Source: Pacificibacter marinus (GTDB lineage Bacteria > Pseudomonadota > Alphaproteobacteria > Rhodobacterales > Rhodobacteraceae). Taken from it: a stretch of 64,000 nt of DNA. Positions 59,225 to 64,000 of this stretch are shown here, piece after piece. The stretch spans positions 62,001-126,000 of the forward strand of contig NZ_JAHKPK010000018.1 of NCBI RefSeq assembly GCF_018860665.1, in the 5' to 3' direction. Numbering within the stretch: the first letter of the stretch is position 1; every line of letters begins with the position of its first letter. The position numbers and the translations under genes were made by a program. The notes under the pieces are model-generated. The model saw only the letters and a program-made list of their open reading frames with translations, ran no database searches and was not told the DNA's origin.

Positions 59225-60631
59225 TTAAGCGGATTTTGGCAAAGCGCTGTATGCATCAAGCGCACGAAGTCGCCCTTCGCTCAAAGGTGCTATGGGCTTT
59301 GGATATCGATCTTGCGGTGCCAAAGCCCATGATTTTGGAATGGCGTCATAATAGCTAAGTGCCGTTTCACTAGGATGAGATTGGCCTTCGGCAAGCCATC
59401 GGGCCAAATACACACCCTGCTTGTCGAATTTCTCGATCTGACCATCAGGATTAAAGATACGAAAATAAGGTGACGCATCTGGGCCGCAGCCCGCAACCCA
59501 TTGCCAGCCCAACGCGTTCGCAGCGGGATCCCAATCAATCAAACAGTCCTCGAACCAAGCGCGCCCCACACGCCAATCGGTCATCAGATGTTTGGTCAAA
59601 TAAGAGGCTACGATCATCCGCGCGCGGTTGTGCATCGTGCCCGTTACATAGAGTTCGCGCATGGCGGCATCGACAAATTTGATCCCTGTTTGCCCGCGCT
59701 GCCATCGTTCGACCTCTGGGCGCGATACATCCGTATTCCACGGGAAATCCCCCCAATGCGGGCGATAATTCTCGGTCGGCAAATCAGGGCGATGATATAA
59801 CAAATGATAGGCAAACTCGCGCCAGACCAGTTCTTTCAAAAAATGCTCTGCCCCAGCGGCCCCCTCTTCCAGCGCCCGTAGGCCCGCCTGCCAGATTTGG
59901 CGGGGCGAAATTTCGCCGTAAGTCAGGTTTTCAGACAGGCCAGAGCATACGGGCTCTGCCGGAAAATCACGGCGGGCTTTGTAATGGCCTATATGGTCTT
60001 CGATAAAGCGCGTCAGACGCGTTTGGGCTGCATCCTCACCCACGTGAACGTGGCGGATTACGACATCTGCCCCGCGTTTCATGGCGGCCCCAAGATGCCA
60101 GTCTTCTAGCGCTTCACTTGGCGGCATGGGCGCAAATTTCAAAACTGGAATTGGCAAAGCCGCATCTACATTACGATGTTTGACCGTGTTCCAATAGGGC
60201 GTGTAGACCTTGTAGAACCCGCCCTGTTTGGTCTCAACCGACCACGGCTCAAACAACAAATGCCCCGCAAGAGAATGAGCCGCAATATCATGAGCCTGCA
60301 GATTGGATTTCACATCGGTGTCACGCGCAATACATCCTGCATCATATAAGCGCGACCAAAACACCGATGTTGCGCCTGTCTCTTGGGCAAGCTGCAGCAA
60401 AATATCGCGCGGATCACCACTGCGCAGCACCACGTCACCGCCAAGCGCTTTCAGTTGATTTTGCAGATGCGCAAGGCCCAGCCCCATGCGCCACTTGGGC
60501 GCGGCCCCCAAAACGTCAACAACGCCATCACGAACGAACACAGGGATCACATCGCCAGCACGCACCGCCGCACATAGTGCTGGGTTGTCCGCAAGCCGCA
60601 TATCGCGCCGTATCCACCACAGTGCCGTCAT
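59225..60631 (-). CDS. phrA: Deoxyribodipyrimidine photolyase
   Basis: Repairs UV-induced pyrimidine dimers using light. The 468-residue protein has the N-terminal antenna domain (WWIRRDMRLADNPAL, about 5-19) and the C-terminal FAD domain with the DNA/FAD motifs WRGFAYHLLYH-like VWREFAYHLLYHRP, TGIKFVDAAMRELYVTG and NALGWQWVAGCGPDASPYFR (all typical of class I). It is the first gene of a stress operon behind an RpoE-type promoter. Confidence 0.94.
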   Translation of the reverse strand: MTALWWIRRDMRLADNPALCAAVRAGDVIPVFVRDGVVDVLGAAPKWRMGLGLAHLQNQLKALGGDVVLRSGDPRDILLQLAQETGATSVFWSRLYDAGCIARDTDVKSNLQAHDIAAHSLAGHLLFEPWSVETKQGGFYKVYTPYWNTVKHRNVDAALPIPVLKFAPMPPSEALEDWHLGAAMKRGADVVIRHVHVGEDAAQTRLTRFIEDHIGHYKARRDFPAEPVCSGLSENLTYGEISPRQIWQAGLRALEEGAAGAEHFLKELVWREFAYHLLYHRPDLPTENYRPHWGDFPWNTDVSRPEVERWQRGQTGIKFVDAAMRELYVTGTMHNRARMIVASYLTKHLMTDWRVGRAWFEDCLIDWDPAANALGWQWVAGCGPDASPYFRIFNPDGQIEKFDKQGVYLARWLAEGQSHPSETALSYYDAIPKSWALAPQDRYPKPIAPLSEGRLRALDAYSALPKSA

Positions 60632-60662
60632 CAATCGCCCCAGTCGTAACCTGTTGTTTTAA

Positions 60663-60692
60663 AGGTTACGCAAGCGTGATGTGATTGGATCA
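60663..60692 (-). promoter_or_regulatory. RpoE (ECF, singlet-oxygen) promoter of phrA
   Basis: On the minus strand, TGATCC (60687-60692), exactly 18 bases, then TAACCT (60663-60668), about 32 bases before the phrA start. It fits the Rhodobacter RpoE consensus TGATCC-N18-TAnnn. Confidence 0.7.
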
Positions 60693-60739
60693 CTTTGACA
60701 AGAGATTCAGGTCATTAAGACCCATACGGGTTAAAAACA

Positions 60740-62563
60740 CTAAGCAACATCTTCACGATCTTCGGCCTGTGCCGCCCACATGGCACTGTATTTTCCGTGA
60801 CGTTCCAGCAACTCCTCATGCGTGCCGCGCTCTGTCACCTGACCTTTTTCCAGCACCACGATCTCGTCTGCATCGGCCACAGTGGACAGGCGGTGCGCGA
60901 TGGTTATGACAGTACGCCCCTCGCCCGCAGCTTTCAAAGCCCCCAAAATATCGCGTTCGGTTTGGGTATCTAGCGCCGACGTGGCCTCGTCCAGCAGCAA
61001 AATCGGCGGATCTTTCAACAGGGTGCGCGCGATGCCCACCCGTTGTTTTTCGCCTCCGGAAAGTTTCAGCCCGCGTTCGCCCACTTGGGTCTCATAGCCA
61101 TTGGGAAGACTTAGAATAAAGTCGTGGATTTGCGCTTTTTTGGAGGCCGCAACAATTTCGTCAAATGTTGCATTGTCTTTGCCGTAAGCGATATTGTAGC
61201 GCACGGTGTCATTGAACAAAACAGTGTCTTGCGGCACCACACCGATGGCAGCGTGCAAAGAGGTTTGCGTCACATCGCGCACATCTTGGCCATCGATCAA
61301 CAAACTGCCGCCAGAGATATCGTAAAAGCGAAACAGCATGCGCCCGATGGTGGATTTACCCGCACCAGACGGGCCGACGACAGCGACCTTTTTGCCAGCC
61401 GGCACAGACAGGTCTAGCCCACGCAAAATGGGGCGTTCAGCATCATAAGCGAAATCGACGTTATTGAATTCAAGTGCACCGCCTGCGACCCGCAAAGCTT
61501 TGGCATCCTGTGCATCCACCACTTCCGCAGGCTGGTCTAACAGACCGAACATTTCTTCCATATCGACCAAAGATTGGCGAATGTTACGGTACATAGACCC
61601 AAGGAAATTCAGCGGCATAGTGATTTGGATCATATAGGCGTTGACCATCACAAAATCACCAACGCTCATTGTCCCGTTTTGCACGCCCATAGCGGCCATA
61701 ACCATCACACAGACCAAACCAGAGGTGATGAACACAGACTGGCCAAAATTCAAGAACGCCAAAGAATATTCGGTTTTGACCGCCGCTTTCTCATAGGCCG
61801 CCATCGCGGTGTCATAACGAGCGATTTCGCGGGCATCTGCGTTGAAATATTTGACCGTCTCGTAGTTCAGCAAGCTGTCGACGGCCTTTTGATTGGCATC
61901 ATTGTCTTGGTCGTTCATTTCCTTGCGAATTTTGACCCGCCATTCGGTGACCTTAAACGTATACATCACATAGGCCGCAATCGTAATTGCGACGACCAAA
62001 AGATAGGAAAACCCAAAAGCGCGCCACAAGATGAGCAAAACCATGCCAAGCTCTAGGATCAACGGAAACACGCCGAACAGCATGACGTTGAGCAAAAAGG
62101 CAACGCCTTTGACGCCGCGCTCGATGATCCGGCTCAAACCGCCGGTTTTACGGGTCAAATGATAGCGCAGCGATAGGGCGTGAATGTGCTGGAACGTCTG
62201 CAAAGCCAATTGGCGCAGTGCGGCTTGGCCCACAGGGGCAAAGATCGCATCGCGCAACTGTTGAAACCCATTGGTCATCAAACGCGCCAACCCGTAGGCC
62301 ACCGTCAATCCAACCGCGCCGAACACCAACATCATCTCAGGCTTATCCGCGATATCTCCGCTAAGCACATCCACCGCGAGTTTATACAAATAAGGGGCCG
62401 TGACAGAGATGACTTTTGCCGAAATCATCACCAGCAAGGCCAAAATCACGCGCACACGCGCAGGGCTATTGTTCTTGGGCCACAGGTACGGCGCCACTTG
62501 TTTGACCACGGACCATCCGTTTTCGGGACCTTTAGAACTGGTGATCGACGGGCGTGGTGACAT
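60740..62563 (-). CDS. Atm1-type ABC transporter, fused permease-ATPase
   Basis: A 607-residue half-transporter. The N-terminal six-helix membrane domain (about 40-320) is followed by an ATPase domain (about 360-600) with Walker A GPSGAGKS, signature LSGGEKQR and Walker B ILLLDEATSALD. It resembles the HMT1/Atm1 subfamily that exports glutathione or Fe-S related cargo. Export of heavy-metal conjugates is plausible beside trgAB, by inference. The start at 62563 follows AAAGGCAG. Confidence 0.9.
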   Translation of the reverse strand: MSPRPSITSSKGPENGWSVVKQVAPYLWPKNNSPARVRVILALLVMISAKVISVTAPYLYKLAVDVLSGDIADKPEMMLVFGAVGLTVAYGLARLMTNGFQQLRDAIFAPVGQAALRQLALQTFQHIHALSLRYHLTRKTGGLSRIIERGVKGVAFLLNVMLFGVFPLILELGMVLLILWRAFGFSYLLVVAITIAAYVMYTFKVTEWRVKIRKEMNDQDNDANQKAVDSLLNYETVKYFNADAREIARYDTAMAAYEKAAVKTEYSLAFLNFGQSVFITSGLVCVMVMAAMGVQNGTMSVGDFVMVNAYMIQITMPLNFLGSMYRNIRQSLVDMEEMFGLLDQPAEVVDAQDAKALRVAGGALEFNNVDFAYDAERPILRGLDLSVPAGKKVAVVGPSGAGKSTIGRMLFRFYDISGGSLLIDGQDVRDVTQTSLHAAIGVVPQDTVLFNDTVRYNIAYGKDNATFDEIVAASKKAQIHDFILSLPNGYETQVGERGLKLSGGEKQRVGIARTLLKDPPILLLDEATSALDTQTERDILGALKAAGEGRTVITIAHRLSTVADADEIVVLEKGQVTERGTHEELLERHGKYSAMWAAQAEDREDVA

Positions 62564-62660
62564 AAAGCTGCCTTTCAAAATGAGGTGGCGCCAGCGGTAT
62601 CCAGCACGAATGACGGGCTAAAACCAAACAAGATGAGGTATATAGGCGCTGCCCCAGTCT

Positions 62661-62698
62661 ATAAACAGGGGCAAATGACGCGCCTGCCCCTGTTTTTA
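62661..62698. terminator. Terminator after LysM protein gene
   Basis: AAACAGGGGCA and TGCCCCTGTTT (62663-62673 and 62685-62695), with T-rich flanks on the plus strand and a shorter one on the minus strand. It separates the LysM gene from the ABC gene. Confidence 0.65.
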
Positions 62699-62729
62699 CT
62701 AAAATATCGATATGCAAAACGTGCAGAGG

Positions 62730-64000
62730 TTATTCGTCGGGCAACACAAACACCTGTCCGGGATAGATCAAATCAGGGTCACGTATTTGGGCCACATTGG
62801 CGTTGAACACACGCGCAAACAAAAATCCATCGCCGTAGGTTTCAGAGGCAATCCCCCAAAGCGTATTGCCCGGCTGCACAGTGACGGAAGCAATCCGCGG
62901 CTGAGGTGCATCTTGTGTCGCCCTATCAGAACGCGCGGCCCGTGCGGTTTCGGTCTGGCTGCCTGCTTCAGTAGTCATCACTTGATCTGCAACCGGTTCC
63001 GTGCTCTGCGCAGCCCCTTGCGCCAAACGCTCTAGCACAGTGACATCTTCGCGTTTGAACGGAATTTCAACGCGGCTAAGCACTTTGCCAGCCTCATCCA
63101 CCATATCTGCACGCAAAGAATATATGCCAGTCGCGACATCCATTTTCGCACGCCACTGACCATCAGTGCCCACGGTTGTGTCCATCAAGGCCGCATTGTT
63201 CAGATACAACCGCACAGTCGCGCCCGCCGTGCCACGCCCAGACGCAAAGACAGCGCCATCGGGATCATAGGTGATCGCGTCGATACTGACGCCTGTGAGG
63301 GGCGCTGCCGATTGCAAGATTTTCACACCGGTCTCATCGGCCACCATTACGGTAGGCGCTGCGGGCGTTTCATTTGAAACTGTGGTGCTGACAGGCGGGG
63401 TCTCTGGTAAGGTTTGCGTTTTTGCCGCCTCGGTTTCGGTCACTTCCGCAACATCAGAATTGGCCTCAGTGACAGGATCAATCTGCGCGGTTTCGACAGG
63501 TTCCGGTGCCTGAACAGGCTTAAAGGGCGCGATGACGATTGAACTGCTGGCAAAGACGCGGGTCTCGCCCTTTTGCGCTGCGATCTGCATCTCGCGCGGG
63601 TGATCGACCGCAGGGATATCAAACAACGCAACATAGTCGCCGCTTGCGCCTGTTGTGACACGGGTCAATTCAACCCCATCAATAAAGATCAGAATATCCA
63701 CGTCAGAATCCGCGCGACCAGCAACGGTGGAAATGCCCTCTGGCGGAATACGCACGATATCGACCGTGGGCACAGACAGATTAGGCACAGCGGCGTCAAG
63801 GGGACTGTCATTCGGTTTCGGTGTCGGGTCTTGTGCGACGTCTTGAGGTGTAGCAGCACTAAGCGCGGCTGTTGCCGTTCCACTGTCTACAGCTTGGTCA
63901 ATGTCTGCGGGCACAATTTCAGGCGCAGTTATGGCGAGCGTTTCTGTCGGCGTGGTATCAACAAAATCTTCTTGCGCGGGAGCATGCTTGGGCTGAACAG
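62730..64000 (-). CDS. LysM domain protein with bacterial Ig-like repeats, 5' end outside window
   Basis: An open frame continuing beyond the right edge, with 422 codons visible. The C-terminal LysM domain (last 50 residues, VQPGNTLWGIASETYGDG and NAQIRDPDLIYPGQVFVLP-like motifs) binds peptidoglycan. The rest contains low-complexity proline, threonine and alanine-rich parts and two Ig-like beta domains with DGVELTRVTTGASGDY and RGTAGATVRLYLNN. It is probably an exported, cell-wall-attached protein. No start codon is visible; ATG is absent upstream in the window. Confidence 0.85.
   Translation of the reverse strand, partial: VQPKHAPAQEDFVDTTPTETLAITAPEIVPADIDQAVDSGTATAALSAATPQDVAQDPTPKPNDSPLDAAVPNLSVPTVDIVRIPPEGISTVAGRADSDVDILIFIDGVELTRVTTGASGDYVALFDIPAVDHPREMQIAAQKGETRVFASSSIVIAPFKPVQAPEPVETAQIDPVTEANSDVAEVTETEAAKTQTLPETPPVSTTVSNETPAAPTVMVADETGVKILQSAAPLTGVSIDAITYDPDGAVFASGRGTAGATVRLYLNNAALMDTTVGTDGQWRAKMDVATGIYSLRADMVDEAGKVLSRVEIPFKREDVTVLERLAQGAAQSTEPVADQVMTTEAGSQTETARAARSDRATQDAPQPRIASVTVQPGNTLWGIASETYGDGFLFARVFNANVAQIRDPDLIYPGQVFVLPDE

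Overview
This window looks like a piece of the core chromosome of a marine alphaproteobacterium of the Roseobacter group (Rhodobacterales). Several things point there. A CtrA response regulator sits beside its small antagonist SciP. A photolyase, cyclopropane-fatty-acid synthase, TrgA and TrgB cluster follows a promoter that matches the Rhodobacter RpoE (singlet-oxygen) consensus. There is a type II lumazine synthase under an FMN riboswitch and a TakP/DctP-like TRAP binding protein. The lipid A route uses LpxI instead of LpxH. Base composition is moderate by eye, unlike GC-rich Rhodobacter. I found no rRNA, convincing tRNA, insertion sequence, prophage or CRISPR array.

Layout. 1-2.6 kb: tRNA modification and charging (trmFO end, gluQ), hisI and a NifU/IscU-like protein. 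2.8-9.8 kb: a tiny membrane protein, recG-ligA, the ctrA-sciP cell-cycle pair and mnmA. 10.4-22.9 kb: one long minus-strand envelope block, read in transcription order as pyrH, frr, uppS, cdsA, dxr, rseP, a tiny membrane protein, bamA, ompH/skp, fabZ, lpxA, lpxI, lpxB. lpxD, which lies between skp and fabZ in E. coli, is missing here and occurs at 39.4-40.5 kb with an acyl carrier protein and a ketoacyl synthase. 23-36.6 kb: miaA, an AraC regulator, a lytic transglycosylase, ssb, a glutaredoxin, aroK-aroB, a small protein plus a large exported protein coupled to xerD, a CNNM/CBS protein, rlmJ, a lone TRAP binding protein and a HerA-like ATPase.

36.6-37.1 kb is a non-coding stretch with the best RNA candidate of the window: two short hairpins exposing CCUCC anti-Shine-Dalgarno loops, then a strong intrinsic terminator. 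37.1-44.2 kb: IalB family protein, the fatty-acid/lpxD cluster, an L,D-transpeptidase, a DUF882 peptidase and riboswitch-controlled ribH. 44.3-48.3 kb: the zwf-pgl-pgi sugar-phosphate operon with a perfect LacI-type palindrome upstream. 48.5-55.2 kb: HNH protein, a tiny membrane protein, esterase and AlkA glycosylase, then divergent cobalamin genes (cobK, cbiD / cobA, cobB). 55.3-64 kb: an MFS transporter, the phrA-cfa-trgA-trgB stress operon, an Atm1-type ABC transporter and the end of a LysM protein.

Most genes are ordinary housekeeping, tightly packed with ATGA/TTGA/TAATG overlaps. The novelty lies in the spaces between genes: small RNAs, four short unlisted proteins, operators, and changed active-site residues in two small redox or Fe-S proteins. 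Start codons were moved inward from the longest open frame where the family start and the ribosome binding site agreed.
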